In this document: piece after piece, positions 45,187 through 54,819 of the stretch | Layout of the letters: every line of letters starts with the position of its first letter | Position numbering within the stretch: position 1 is the stretch's first letter | Assembly: GCA_945862045.1 (NCBI GenBank) | Contig: CAMAWR010000003.1 | Location: 1 to 64,000, forward strand | DNA length: 64,000 nt | Direction of reading: 5' to 3' | DNA from: Bifidobacterium breve | GTDB taxonomy: Bacteria > Actinomycetota > Acidimicrobiia > Acidimicrobiales > Ilumatobacteraceae | Program-made: the position numbers and the translations under genes | Notes under the pieces: generated by a model | Database searches by the model: none | Told to the model about the DNA's origin: nothing | The model's input: only the letters and a program-made list of their open reading frames with translations

Positions 45187-46389
45187 TTACCTCCAGCGCC
45201 ATGCCAATACGGCGAGACACAAAAAGCATGACACACCGCCGTAGGCCATTGACCACTCAAGCGACACATAATCGGCAATCGCACCGGTGACGGGGCCGCC
45301 GATCGGCGTGCTACCGAGGAACGCCACCGCGGTGAGCGCCAGCAGTCGCCCGCGCATGTCGGGTGGTGATTCTTGTTGGCTGATCGCGTTGCCGGCAGCG
45401 AGCATTGCCGCCATACCGAAACCAAGCGGAAGACACAGCACGAAGGCCACGGCAAGATTCGGGGTGAAACCAAGGGCAATGCTTGATACACCGATGACGC
45501 CGACGTTCAGCATGAGCCAGCGCAAAGGCACCACCTGCAAACGTGCCGTAGCGAGTGCACCAACCACACTGCCGATGCCCGTGACGGTGAGAAGCCAAGC
45601 AAACGAGTCGGGGCTCCCCCATTTGATGTCCGCCAACTTGGGAAACACGACGTTGTTGTTGAGTGCGAACGTGCACACCACGATGTAGGCAAAGAACATC
45701 GACGACAAACGGCGATTTGTGCGCACATAACGGAACACATCACGCACCGGCGTGCCACCAGCCGGGCGCTTGACTGCGGGCACCAACTCAGCGGCGCGCA
45801 GTCCGACGATGCCGTAGATCATTGCGGCGTATGACACACCATTCAGAATGAACAGCCAACCCGTGCCGAGCGGCCCGATCAGCAGGGCGGCGAATGCCGA
45901 ACCGAAAATCTTCGATCCGGTCATCACCGTGGTGTTCAGCGACATCGCGTTGCTCAACTGCTCACCGGGCACCAATTCGGTGATGAGCCCGCGTCGCGCC
46001 GGGTTGTCCATCGCACCGACGACACCGAGAAACAACGACAATCCCCACACCACGGGGAGCGACACATTGTTGGTCAAATCGAGCACACCGAGGGTGAGCG
46101 CCTGAGCGGCCAACAGCAATTGCGTGACCGTCATGATCGTGCGACGGTCATAACGATCGGCGAATGACCCGGCCCACGTGCCGATCAAGAGCATCGGCAG
46201 GAACTGGAATGCCACGTTGTAACCGATGTCGGTGGCTTTACCCGTGAGTCGATAGATGAGATACGACGTCGCTGCGAGTTGCAGCCATGAGCCGATATTC
46301 GAGAGAAGCAACGTCAAGAAGTACAACCGGGCGTTGAAAAATTTGAGCGAGCGGAACATGCCGCGCGAGACGATGGCGGTATCAGTCAT
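45187..46389 (-). CDS. MFS transporter, EntS-like family
   Basis: 400 aa, about 12 membrane segments. [20 protein letters not shown] resembles the start of the MFS_3 family, and [20 protein letters not shown] is the loop 2-3 motif. [20 protein letters not shown] marks TM5. Its start overlaps the lepA stop by 8 nt, so it is coupled to lepA. Related to the carrier at 10419-11696. Substrate unknown. Confidence 0.87.
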   Translation of the reverse strand: MTDTAIVSRGMFRSLKFFNARLYFLTLLLSNIGSWLQLAATSYLIYRLTGKATDIGYNVAFQFLPMLLIGTWAGSFADRYDRRTIMTVTQLLLAAQALTLGVLDLTNNVSLPVVWGLSLFLGVVGAMDNPARRGLITELVPGEQLSNAMSLNTTVMTGSKIFGSAFAALLIGPLGTGWLFILNGVSYAAMIYGIVGLRAAELVPAVKRPAGGTPVRDVFRYVRTNRRLSSMFFAYIVVCTFALNNNVVFPKLADIKWGSPDSFAWLLTVTGIGSVVGALATARLQVVPLRWLMLNVGVIGVSSIALGFTPNLAVAFVLCLPLGFGMAAMLAAGNAISQQESPPDMRGRLLALTAVAFLGSTPIGGPVTGAIADYVSLEWSMAYGGVSCFLCLAVLAWRWR

Positions 46390-48166
46390 CGAGTTTCAAC
46401 GCCGTGATGAACACATCGCCAGGCACCTCAACACGGCCGATCGACTTCATCTTTTTCTTGCCCTCTTTTTGCTTGTCGAGCAGTTTGCGCTTACGGGTGA
46501 TGTCCCCGCCGTAACAACGGGCCAGCACGTCTTTGCGTTTGGCCTTTACCGTTTCACGCGAGATGACCTTGCCACCGATGGCTGCCTGAATCGGGATGTC
46601 AAACATCTGGCGGGGAATGAGCACCTTCAACTTTGCACACATCCGACGGCCGTAATCGGCGGCTCTTTCGCGATGCACGATCATGCTGAACGCGTCGGCC
46701 GGCACCGCATTGAGCAAGATGTCGACACGCACGAGGTCGCTCGAGCGATAACCGTGCAATTCGTAATCGAGGCTGGCATAACCCTGCGACTTGCTCTTCA
46801 TCTGATCGAAGAAGTCGACGACCACCTCGGCGAGCGGCACGAGGTACTGCATCTCCACCCGCTCGGGCGACAGGTACTCGAGTTTGATCATTTCACCGCG
46901 ACGCTGTTGACACAGTTCCATCAGTGCGCCGGTGTAGTCCTTCGGGGCGATGATGCTCACCTTGAAAAACGGCTCTTCGATTTCGTCGATGTACACGGTG
47001 GCGGGCAGGTCACTCGGGTTGTCACACTGTTCGATTTCGCCGTTCGTGCGCAACACGCGATACTGCACCGACGGTGCCGTGGCGATGAGCGCCAGGTTGA
47101 ATTCGCGTTCGAGACGCTCTTTGACGATTTCCATATGCAACAGGCCGAGGAACCCGCAGCGGAAACCGAAACCGAGGGCACCCGACGACTCGGGCAGGTA
47201 CGAAATTGAGGCATCGTTCAGCTTCAACTTCTGCAGACTTTCACGCAACACTTCAAAATCATCGGCATCAATCGGGAAGAGTCCGCAAAACACCATGGGC
47301 TTCGGGTCGGAATACCCGGTAAGCGCCGCGCCGGCTGGGCGGGCCACGTGGGTGACCGTTTCACCTGAACGCGCTTCACCCACGTCGCGCACACCAGCAA
47401 TGAGATAGCCCACTTCGCCGGCGGCAAGTTCTTCGACCTCTTGTGTGGCTGGCCGACGGGCCCCGATCTCCAAACCCTCGTGCTCGGCACTGGCCTGCAT
47501 GAAGAGCAATTTGTCGCGCTTGCGCATGCGGCCGTTCATGACCCGCACGCTCGACACCACGCCGCGATATTGGTCGAATTGACTGTCAAAAATGAGGGCC
47601 TGCAGCGGCGCGTCACGATCGCCTTGCGGTGCAGGGATGCGCGCCACGACGGCATCCAGCAGCTCGGGCACACCCTCGCCGGTTTTGGCCGAGATCCGCA
47701 GAATGTCTTCGGCCGGAATGCCGAGCACCTTTTCGATTTCCATCGCAAAGCGATCAGGGTCGGCAGCCGGCAGGTCGATCTTGTTGAGCACGGCGAGAAT
47801 TTCGAGATTGCCTTCGAGCGCGAGATAGCAGTTGGCGAGAGTTTGGGCCTCGATCCCCTGCGCAGCGTCGACCACGAGCACCACACCTTCACAGGCGGCG
47901 AGCGAGCGGCTTACTTCGTACCCAAAGTCGACGTGCCCCGGGGTGTCGATGAGGTGCAGCATGTGCCCCTTCCAATCGACGCGCACATTTTGGGCCTTGA
48001 TCGTGATGCCACGTTCGCGTTCAAGATCCATCGAGTCGAGGTACTGGGCTCGCATATCGCGGGCGTCGACGGCCTTGGTGAGCTCAAGAATGCGATCGCT
48101 GAGTGTGGATTTACCGTGGTCTATGTGCGCAATTATTGAAAAGTTGCGAATGCGGGACTGTTCCAT
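46382..48166 (-). CDS. lepA: Elongation factor 4 (LepA)
   Basis: 594 aa. G1 AHIDHGKST at about residue 13, G2 in [11 protein letters not shown]3 DTPGHVDF, G4 NKIDLP, then EF-G-like domains and the LepA-specific C-terminal domain ([20 protein letters not shown]). A ribosomal GTPase affecting initiation and back-translocation. Heads a minus-strand series with the MFS carrier; divergent from rpsT by 77 bp, which also carries the rpsT promoter. Confidence 0.97.
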   Translation of the reverse strand: MEQSRIRNFSIIAHIDHGKSTLSDRILELTKAVDARDMRAQYLDSMDLERERGITIKAQNVRVDWKGHMLHLIDTPGHVDFGYEVSRSLAACEGVVLVVDAAQGIEAQTLANCYLALEGNLEILAVLNKIDLPAADPDRFAMEIEKVLGIPAEDILRISAKTGEGVPELLDAVVARIPAPQGDRDAPLQALIFDSQFDQYRGVVSSVRVMNGRMRKRDKLLFMQASAEHEGLEIGARRPATQEVEELAAGEVGYLIAGVRDVGEARSGETVTHVARPAGAALTGYSDPKPMVFCGLFPIDADDFEVLRESLQKLKLNDASISYLPESSGALGFGFRCGFLGLLHMEIVKERLEREFNLALIATAPSVQYRVLRTNGEIEQCDNPSDLPATVYIDEIEEPFFKVSIIAPKDYTGALMELCQQRRGEMIKLEYLSPERVEMQYLVPLAEVVVDFFDQMKSKSQGYASLDYELHGYRSSDLVRVDILLNAVPADAFSMIVHRERAADYGRRMCAKLKVLIPRQMFDIPIQAAIGGKVISRETVKAKRKDVLARCYGGDITRKRKLLDKQKEGKKKMKSIGRVEVPGDVFITALKLDD

Positions 48167-48243
48167 GAAAGCCCTTGAATTCTACCGTTCGTGCGTGTTG
48201 CGGGGTGGGTGATACCCGCAGTCGCTGGTAGCGTGAGCGAGCC

Positions 48244-48498
48244 ATGGCAAACATCAAGAGTCAAAAAAAGCGCATCATCACCGACGCCAAGCGCACCGAG
48301 CGCAATAAGGCCGTGAAAAGCGAGTTGCGCACCCGCGTGAAGGCCGTGCGCGAGTCAAAGGGTGCGCCAGAAAACGCCGAAGCATTGCGTCTGGCCGTGA
48401 AGCGCCTTGATATGGCGGCCGCAAAGCGAATCATTCATCCGAAGCAGGCCGCGCGTCGCAAGAGCCGCCTCATGCATCAAATCAACGCCGCGAAGTAG
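48244..48498 (+). CDS. rpsT: Ribosomal protein S20
   Basis: 84 aa, standard length, basic: MANIKSQKKRIITDAKRTER start and KRIIHPKQAARRKSRLM end are typical S20. Binds the 5' domain of 16S rRNA. Its 3' end overlaps the 3' end of holA by 17 bp, convergent. Divergent from lepA. Confidence 0.97.
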   Translation: MANIKSQKKRIITDAKRTERNKAVKSELRTRVKAVRESKGAPENAEALRLAVKRLDMAAAKRIIHPKQAARRKSRLMHQINAAK

Positions 48499-49513
48499 AC
48501 CCCGCACCCTTACGGAAAGCCGGGCGCTTTGGTCGCGTCGGCAGCAATCGACTGAGGCGCGCAATCAACACCTCGAGCACCAGCTCGCTTTCCAGGCCCG
48601 TTCCACCACGCAGCGCACGATCGGCACGCGCCAGCAATTGCACGGCATCAAACACTTTTTTCGAGCCGAGGGCCCGCGACAACTCGAGATACTTGCGGCC
48701 CTGATAATCGCTGCGCGAACCGATCAACGCCATGGCCTGCACCGGGTCACCAGCACCTGAGCCGTCGAGGCGCAGCACCTTGGTGTAGTGGTTGTGCATG
48801 ATCGACATGACCTGAAACGGGTGAAACTCTCCACTGCGCAACATGCGTCGCAACATGAACAACGCGGTTGCGGCATCGCCGCCATCCACGGCGTCGGTGA
48901 GGTCCCACGGTTGCACGTGGCCTGCCTGCCCGAGAAACGGGCTCACATCTTCGTAGGTCAGGCGCTGCTTTTGTCCGTAGGTCGAGGCCAACACATCGAG
49001 CAAACCTGGGAGGCGGGCTGAATCTTGGCCGAGCCAATCGACCACTTCTTCGAGGGCGATGGCGTCGATCTTCAACCCGGCTTCGATGAATTTGGCTTTG
49101 TACCACTCGACAAGTTCTCGCCGCTTCGACGGTGGGGTGGTTTCGAAAATTGCCGTGCCGGCTTTTTTTAGCGCGTCGTTGAGCGCCTTGGGAATGCGAC
49201 CGGCCGCCGTGATGATGAGATGACACCGCTCGACAGGGGCGCGCAGATATGCCACGAGTGGCTCGGCATTCAGCGGGGTCACGTCAACGTTGCGTGCCAC
49301 GACCACCTTGAAGTCGGCAAAGAGCGACTGCGTCTGGGCGGCGTTCACCACTTGGGCCACGGCCAGATTTCGGTCGTCGGCCTGGGCTTCGGCCAGATCG
49401 AACGATTCGTACACCGACGAACGGTCGGCGTCACCGACCAACTCGTTCACAAGATCGCTGAGCCGCGCCGAAATGAGCCGTGCGTCGTCGCCGGTGATGA
49501 GGTAGGTCGGCAT
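48482..49513 (-). CDS. holA: DNA polymerase III delta subunit
   Basis: 343 aa from ATG at 49513; the open frame extends to 49684 but that part is an out-of-frame shadow of comEC. MPTYLITGDDARLISARLSD start, DALKKAGTAIFETTP, VDWLGQDSARLPGLLDVL and QAMALIGSRSDYQGRKYLELSRAL fit the clamp-loader delta fold. It opens the sliding clamp. The comEC 3' end overlaps its start by 83 bp. Confidence 0.93.
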   Translation of the reverse strand: MPTYLITGDDARLISARLSDLVNELVGDADRSSVYESFDLAEAQADDRNLAVAQVVNAAQTQSLFADFKVVVARNVDVTPLNAEPLVAYLRAPVERCHLIITAAGRIPKALNDALKKAGTAIFETTPPSKRRELVEWYKAKFIEAGLKIDAIALEEVVDWLGQDSARLPGLLDVLASTYGQKQRLTYEDVSPFLGQAGHVQPWDLTDAVDGGDAATALFMLRRMLRSGEFHPFQVMSIMHNHYTKVLRLDGSGAGDPVQAMALIGSRSDYQGRKYLELSRALGSKKVFDAVQLLARADRALRGGTGLESELVLEVLIARLSRLLPTRPKRPAFRKGAGSTSRR

Positions 49514-50954
49514 GGGTACAGCCTCGCACGGGGGTGACCGAGCGGGCGAACAGCACCCCCACACCGCACCACACCGCGAAATTGATGGGGCCCCGCGGGC
49601 TGAGACGAGTGCCCCATTCGGCCACCCACCACACATAGCGCACCGCTGCCACCACGGGTGTGGTGAGCAGCACGGCAACCACATCGGGTGTGAACGCGGC
49701 GATGCCGAGCAGTAGCGGCGCCACCATCATGACGCCCGCGGCCACGGGCACGGCGAGCAGGTTCGTGACCAACGCAATGACCGGCATCGTGCCGAACCAC
49801 AACAACACGAATGGCGACACACCAAGTTGCGCGGCAAACGTGGCTGCAAAAATTGACGAGCCAAGATGCGGGGTAATCAGCACCAACCCGGCAGTGGCGG
49901 CCACCGACAACACGAACCCCACCGACCACGTGGCCAGCGGATCAATCGCCACGATGCCGATGATCGTCAATGCCAGCGCGCGCAATGGTGCAACATCCCG
50001 ACCAATCGCATAACCGATCTGCACCACGCCTGCCATCACCGCGGCGCGCACCACGCTTGACTCGAGTCGCGTGACGAGGCTGAACATCACCACCACACCG
50101 AGGGCCACCGACAAACGTGGCCAGCGCGAGAGCCGTCGCAACCCTGGTGTGAGCGCGGCCAAAATCAGTGCGACATTTTGCCCGGATACCGCGAGCAAGT
50201 GCCCGAGCCCGGCCCCCCGAAATGCCTCCGTCATGCGCCGTGGATGGCGGGATTCGTCGCCGAGCACGAAGCCGCGCACCAACGCCGCATCTTGCCATTG
50301 CATCGTGCGTGCACCTCGATCAATCAGGGTGTGGATGCGATTGGCTGCCCGGTGCCACAACGCAGATGCCGGCGCCGTCGCATACACCACGACCCCCTGC
50401 AGCTCGCCCTGCACGTGTCGACCAGCCACAAGACGCAAACGGCGTGCGTCGTATTTGACACGCTGCGCGTCGAGCACCACCGTGTCCCCCATTCGGACTT
50501 GTCGCAGCGCGCCGCGATCACGACCATACGCCGTGAGTCGAAAATTTTCACCGTCGATTTCGACGATCAACGAAATGGCGCCGACACGGTTGCCGGCATC
50601 CGAACGGGCGATGGCTACACCCGAGTACTCCCCCGTGCGCGGTGACGACAGTTGATGCCACTGTGCCGCACCATGCCCGGCAAATACGACGATGACGAGG
50701 ATGATCAAGCGACCAATGCGCCGCTGCTGCACGATGGAAATGAGCGTGGCGCCAACCGCACCTGCAGCAAATAGCCACCACACGAGGTGCACGCCAATGA
50801 TGGCATCGGCGAATGCGGCCCCGCGGTACACCGCCGGCGAACGCGACGCCAACTCGCTTCCCGCACGGGCAGCAACCAAACAGCACACCGCCAGCCACAC
50901 GAACGAACGATGTGGTGACGCACCGCCGCCGAGCCGACGAATAACATGGCGCAC
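49431..50954 (-). CDS. comEC: ComEC/Rec2 competence membrane protein, without beta-lactamase domain
   Basis: 507 aa from GTG at 50954 (a later GTG near 50905 is possible); the open frame upstream of this is not family-like. An N-terminal OB/DUF4131-type region (about 20-180) precedes the competence domain with GLGHLLAVSGQNVALILAAL, then several TM helices to about residue 475. ComEC forms the inner-membrane channel for transforming DNA. The C-terminal metallo-beta-lactamase domain of full-length ComEC (~750 aa) is missing, and the last 28 codons overlap holA. Starts overlap those of a small opposing gene by 9 bp. Confidence 0.86.
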   Translation of the reverse strand: MRHVIRRLGGGASPHRSFVWLAVCCLVAARAGSELASRSPAVYRGAAFADAIIGVHLVWWLFAAGAVGATLISIVQQRRIGRLIILVIVVFAGHGAAQWHQLSSPRTGEYSGVAIARSDAGNRVGAISLIVEIDGENFRLTAYGRDRGALRQVRMGDTVVLDAQRVKYDARRLRLVAGRHVQGELQGVVVYATAPASALWHRAANRIHTLIDRGARTMQWQDAALVRGFVLGDESRHPRRMTEAFRGAGLGHLLAVSGQNVALILAALTPGLRRLSRWPRLSVALGVVVMFSLVTRLESSVVRAAVMAGVVQIGYAIGRDVAPLRALALTIIGIVAIDPLATWSVGFVLSVAATAGLVLITPHLGSSIFAATFAAQLGVSPFVLLWFGTMPVIALVTNLLAVPVAAGVMMVAPLLLGIAAFTPDVVAVLLTTPVVAAVRYVWWVAEWGTRLSPRGPINFAVWCGVGVLFARSVTPVRGCTHADLPHHRRRRTAHFGAAQRSCERVGR

Positions 50955-51356
50955 GTGGCCGTACCCGGTGGCGTCGTCGCCTATCGCAGTGAGTTGCGAC
51001 GCAAAGGTGGGTTGCTCGCTGCCGGCGGTGCGGCGGTGGTGGCCATCGTCGGCGGAGTGCTCATGTGGCTGCCTGGTCGCATCACGGGTTTGGCTGGTTT
51101 TGGGTTGGTGATCGCTGCGTGTCCGCTGCTTGTTGCGTTCGGCATTCCGATCGTGGCGGGTTGGTCGACGATCGGGATTGGTGTCGTGAGCAGCCTCGCG
51201 CTGTGGTTTGTCGTCGGGCAATGGGCTGCGTATCGCGCGACCCAACGACCGATCGCCGACTGGCGCGACTGGTGGTCGATGGTCTGGCCGCTCGCATTGG
51301 CAATGACGGTCGGTGGGTTTGCGGGCTTCGTGTTGTTTGCACTCGGCGTGCTGTAA
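50946..51356 (+). CDS. Small membrane protein between comEC and comEA
   Basis: 136 aa, ATG at 50946. Four hydrophobic segments (about residues 23-42, 46-65, 70-92, 112-135) with a basic N-terminus (YRSELRRKGG) that suggests cytoplasmic location. No known domain recognised. It is on the opposite strand from comEA and comEC, occupying the gap between them: its start overlaps the start region of comEC and its stop is 4 bp from the comEA stop. Called real because of the clean hydrophobic pattern and exact fit; could still be a shadow ORF. Confidence 0.6.
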   Translation: MAHVAVPGGVVAYRSELRRKGGLLAAGGAAVVAIVGGVLMWLPGRITGLAGFGLVIAACPLLVAFGIPIVAGWSTIGIGVVSSLALWFVVGQWAAYRATQRPIADWRDWWSMVWPLALAMTVGGFAGFVLFALGVL

Positions 51357-51360
51357 CACA

Positions 51361-52044
51361 TCAGACCCGAACAAACTGGCGCAACTCAGCCAGTTTGGCG
51401 GGGCCGATGCCCCGCACCGCCAGCAAATCGTCGACCGTGGCGAATGGCCCGTTGCGGGTGCGATGGTCGACGATTGCACGGGCCGTCGATGGCCCGATGC
51501 CTGGCAGCCGATCGAGGTCGTCAGCGGTGGCCACGTTGATGTTCACGGTTGTTGGCACGTTGTCACGGGGCGCACCCGGGCCTTCGCGACGCACGGGCGG
51601 GTTGATAGCCACGGTGGTCGGCGACAGTCGTTCACCCACCCGAGGAATAATCAGTTGCTCGCCGTCCACCAAGGTGGCGGCCAAATTGACCCGCCGTACA
51701 TCGGCATCACGAGTGGGGCCACCCGCGGCGCGCAGCGCGTCATCACCCCGTGCGCCGGCCACAAGGTGATACACACCCGGTTGTTGCACGGCCCCCACCA
51801 CATGCACCGCGATGCGCAACGGGGCCAACGTGTCGAGTGCATCGTCGACGGTGAGCCACGTGTCGGGCGATGTATTCGACGATGTATTCAGCAATGTGGT
51901 GGCAGTCGGAATGAAATTTTCAACGGGTGGTGTCGGTAACTGAACGAACCACCACACCACGACTACTGCCACTGGCAGCGCCACACCGGCACCAATCAGG
52001 CGCTTCCAGCCGAGCCATTGCCACCAGTCGCGAATGAAGTGCAC
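51361..52044 (-). CDS. comEA: ComEA-like DNA-binding competence protein
   Basis: 227 aa. One N-terminal TM (LIGAGVALPVAVVVVWWFV, about residues 17-35) anchors it with the bulk outside. The SLBB domain (about 77-135: IAVHVVGAVQQPGVYHL, LRAAGGPTRDADVRRVNLAA) is followed by two helix-hairpin-helix repeats (VNINVATADDLDRLPGIGPS and FATVDDLLAVRGIGPAKL) at about 165-225 that bind DNA. It hands incoming DNA to ComEC. Usually adjacent to comEC in one operon; here the small opposing gene lies between. Confidence 0.93.
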   Translation of the reverse strand: MHFIRDWWQWLGWKRLIGAGVALPVAVVVVWWFVQLPTPPVENFIPTATTLLNTSSNTSPDTWLTVDDALDTLAPLRIAVHVVGAVQQPGVYHLVAGARGDDALRAAGGPTRDADVRRVNLAATLVDGEQLIIPRVGERLSPTTVAINPPVRREGPGAPRDNVPTTVNINVATADDLDRLPGIGPSTARAIVDHRTRNGPFATVDDLLAVRGIGPAKLAELRQFVRV

Positions 52045-52110
52045 GCTCGACTGTGTGCATGGGTGGCGCGTTGAGGCGTCGCTGATGTAAACGGATCGAA
52101 ACGAAACTCG

Positions 52111-52833
52111 CTAGGCGTAGAGCATGCCCGTCATCTTGCGTCTAAATATGGGGGTGCGTGGGTCACCGGCGCCCATCGTTTCTAAAATTTCCAAGAAGCG
52201 TTTGCGAGACTCTTCGTCGGCTTTGACGAGTGGCAACAGCGCATCAAGTTGCGCCGAATAGTCGTCGTTCGGTACGAACATCGCTTTGGCACGTTCGACC
52301 AGCGCCACCACCTTGGGGGTCTGTGGCACACGCTGCAGAAGTTTGAGGGCCTCGGTCACTGCATTGTCGGTGAGAAACAACGTGGCGAGGGCCAACACCA
52401 CTTGCTCATTGGCTGGGTCGATTTTCAGTGCGGCAAACAAACTTGCTTCATCACCACGCGCCAAAAGCGACGCGACATCGACGATTTCACCCTCGGGGGT
52501 GAGCTTGCCGACGAAGGCCCGCACCTCGTGTTCGGGGAGCGCGCCGGTGAACGCGTCAACGACCTTGCCATCTTTCAGGGCAAACACCGCCGGTATCGAT
52601 TGCACCTGAAACGCTTGGCCGACGGCCGGGTTTTTGTCGACATCCACCTTGGCCAGCACCACTTTGCCGCCAGTTGCACCAATGACTTTTTCGAGGATGG
52701 GCCCGAGGGTCTTGCACGGCCCACACCAGGTGGCCCACAAGTCAACGACGACCGGCGTGGTCATTGACCGATCAAGCACCTCTGTCTGGAACGTTGCATC
52801 GGTGACATCGATGACGGTGGCGACGGAACTCAC
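52111..52833 (-). CDS. Thioredoxin-TPR protein (CnoX/YbbN-like)
   Basis: 240 aa. Thioredoxin domain (about 1-115) with active site WATWCGPCKTLGP, followed by a TPR-like C-terminal region (VVLALATLFLTDNAVTEALKLL onward) of about 115 residues. Both Cys of CGPC are present, unlike E. coli CnoX (SxxC). It probably protects or refolds oxidised proteins. Divergent from the phosphotransferase gene (41 bp). Confidence 0.9.
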   Translation of the reverse strand: MSSVATVIDVTDATFQTEVLDRSMTTPVVVDLWATWCGPCKTLGPILEKVIGATGGKVVLAKVDVDKNPAVGQAFQVQSIPAVFALKDGKVVDAFTGALPEHEVRAFVGKLTPEGEIVDVASLLARGDEASLFAALKIDPANEQVVLALATLFLTDNAVTEALKLLQRVPQTPKVVALVERAKAMFVPNDDYSAQLDALLPLVKADEESRKRFLEILETMGAGDPRTPIFRRKMTGMLYA

Positions 52834-52874
52834 GCGCTTACGATACCGCTCGCAACAACGAGTAGTTTTGCCGC

Positions 52875-53915
52875 ATGGTTGATGCAGCCCGAGACGGCAT
52901 CAATACCGAGACGGTCACCCCGTGGCTCACGGCGAATGTGGCGGGGTTCACCGGCCCCTTTACTGCCGACGTCATAGCCGGTGGCCATTCGAACCTCACC
53001 TTCAAACTCACCGATGCGCGGGGCGCGCACTACGTGTTGCGACGCCCACCGCTGTCGCACACATTGGCGAGCGCCCACGACATGGGTCGCGAACATCGCA
53101 TCATCCACGCGTTACGCGACACCGACGTGCCCGTGGCCCCGGCGCTGGCGATGTGCACCGACACAGCGGTCAACGGCGCACCGTTCTATGTGATGGGTTT
53201 CGTTGACGGGCACGTGGTGCGCGATGCGGCGATTGCCGAACGAGTGCTCACCGAGCATGCGCGTCGCACCGCGAGCGAATCACTCATCGACACGATGGCG
53301 GCGATTCATGCCGTCGACTTGCAGCAAGTGGGTCTTTCTGATCTGGCACGCCACGAGGGCTACATCGCCCGCCAACTCAAGCGTTGGTACGGGCAGTTCA
53401 ACGCCCAAAAAACTCGTGACCTGCCACTGATCGATGAAGTGCACGACACCCTCGCCAGCCGCATTCCCGAACAAGGTGCCGCCACCATCGTGCACGGTGA
53501 CTACCGACTTGATAATTGCATCGTGAACGATGCGGGACACATCGTCGCTGTGTTGGATTGGGAAATCTGCACCCTTGGTGACCCGCTCGCTGACCTTGGG
53601 TTGCTCATGGCGTATTACACCGGCCCCGATGACGAGGCTTCGGCCTGGCAGGCGGCGGCCAATCGTGTGCCGGGTTTTTACAATCGGAACCAACTGACCG
53701 AGCGCTACGCGCGCATCACCCAGCGCGATGTGTCACAGCTCGACTTCTATACGGCCTTTGCCTTTTGGAAACTGGCGTGCATCATCGAAGGGGTGTACGC
53801 GCGATACCTCGGTGGCGCCTTGGGTGATCGCTCACCAGAAGAGTTGGCGCCGTTCGCCGCCCAGGTTGAGGCAGCAGTTACCAGTGCCCACCGTTCACTC
53901 GCCCGCCTACACTGA
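52875..53915 (+). CDS. Aminoglycoside-phosphotransferase-like kinase (ACAD10-type)
   Basis: 346 aa. The N-lobe contains GGHSNLTFKLTDARGAHYVLRR-type nucleotide loop (GGHSN), the Brenner motif HGDYRLDNCIV (HxDxxxxN), and DWEICTLGDPLADLGLLM (metal Asp). This subgroup accompanies acyl-CoA metabolism in actinobacteria and the kinase domain of ACAD10/11. It likely phosphorylates a small hydroxyl substrate, not an antibiotic. It precedes the PAC2 gene by 6 bp. Confidence 0.88.
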   Translation: MVDAARDGINTETVTPWLTANVAGFTGPFTADVIAGGHSNLTFKLTDARGAHYVLRRPPLSHTLASAHDMGREHRIIHALRDTDVPVAPALAMCTDTAVNGAPFYVMGFVDGHVVRDAAIAERVLTEHARRTASESLIDTMAAIHAVDLQQVGLSDLARHEGYIARQLKRWYGQFNAQKTRDLPLIDEVHDTLASRIPEQGAATIVHGDYRLDNCIVNDAGHIVAVLDWEICTLGDPLADLGLLMAYYTGPDDEASAWQAAANRVPGFYNRNQLTERYARITQRDVSQLDFYTAFAFWKLACIIEGVYARYLGGALGDRSPEELAPFAAQVEAAVTSAHRSLARLH

Positions 53916-53921
53916 CGCTTC

Positions 53922-54797
53922 ATGTCGTACCGCCTGCATGAGAGCTACTCGTCGATGCCGACGCTGTCGTCGCCGCTCATGATCGTGATGTTGCAGGGTT
54001 GGATCGACGCCAGTGCAGCCGCCAACAGTGCCATGACGCGACTCATTTCCGAAACGAAGGCCACCACGCTCATCACTTTTGATGCCGACGAGTTCCTCGA
54101 CTTCCGGGCCCGTCGCCCCACCATGGAGCTGCGGCAAGGCATCAACACGAGCCTGGTCTGGCCAACGACCGAGTTGATGCTCGGGCGCGACATCAACGGC
54201 AAAGAGGTGCTGCTACTGAACGGACACGAGCCAGATACCAAATGGAATCACTTTGGCGCCATTGTCGGTGAATTGGCGACGCAACTCGGTGTGCGCAAGA
54301 TGATCGGGCTCGGCGCTTATCCATTCGCCACCCCGCACACACGCCCGGTAAATCTGTCATGCACGTCACCATCGTCTGATGCCATTGCCTCGTTGCCCTA
54401 CGTGCGCAGTTCGGTGGATGTGCCGGCGGGCATCGAAGCCGTGCTCGAACATGTGTTGACAGGTCGCGGCATTGCGGGTCTCGGCATCTGGGCGCAAGTT
54501 CCGCACTATGCAACGACGATGCCCTACCCGGCCGCCACCGTGGCGTTGCTCGGTGCTGTCTGTGATACCGGTGGCATTTCACTCGACCTCAGTTATGCCC
54601 GCGCAGATGCCAACGCCCAGCGTGAGCGTCTTGATGCGCTCGTCGCCGCCAACCCCGATCATGCCCTACTGCTCGACCAACTCGAGTCGGCGTACGACGC
54701 AGCCCATCAACGCGACGAAGACACCGCCGACATTCCGTCAGGCGAAGAATTGGCAGCGCAATTCGAGAAGTACCTGCGCGAACAACGTCGCGACTAG
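53922..54797 (+). CDS. PAC2 (proteasome-assembly-chaperone-like) family protein
   Basis: 291 aa. MIVMLQGWIDASAAANSAM, FDADEFLDFRARRPTMEL and LLNGHEPDTKWNHFGAIVGEL follow the PAC2 pattern of a TIM-like/Rossmann fold; the C-terminal part ends in a helix with EDTADIPSGEELAAQFEKYL. In actinobacteria these proteins are widespread; function unclear, with an indirect link to the proteasome assembled in some members. No proteasome genes are in the window. Probably cotranscribed with the kinase at 52875. Confidence 0.88.
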   Translation: MSYRLHESYSSMPTLSSPLMIVMLQGWIDASAAANSAMTRLISETKATTLITFDADEFLDFRARRPTMELRQGINTSLVWPTTELMLGRDINGKEVLLLNGHEPDTKWNHFGAIVGELATQLGVRKMIGLGAYPFATPHTRPVNLSCTSPSSDAIASLPYVRSSVDVPAGIEAVLEHVLTGRGIAGLGIWAQVPHYATTMPYPAATVALLGAVCDTGGISLDLSYARADANAQRERLDALVAANPDHALLLDQLESAYDAAHQRDEDTADIPSGEELAAQFEKYLREQRRD

Positions 54798-54819
54798 GTT
54801 GCCCGGCCGTGTGCCGTGG

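Noticed and set aside
48167-48243. Riboswitch or structured RNA between lepA and rpsT
   Set aside because: A 77-bp divergent gap with no strong pairing and no recognised motif.
50981-51361. Minus-strand ORF opposite the small four-TM gene
   Set aside because: Low-complexity and Thr/Pro/Asn-rich; the plus frame shows clean hydrophobic segments.
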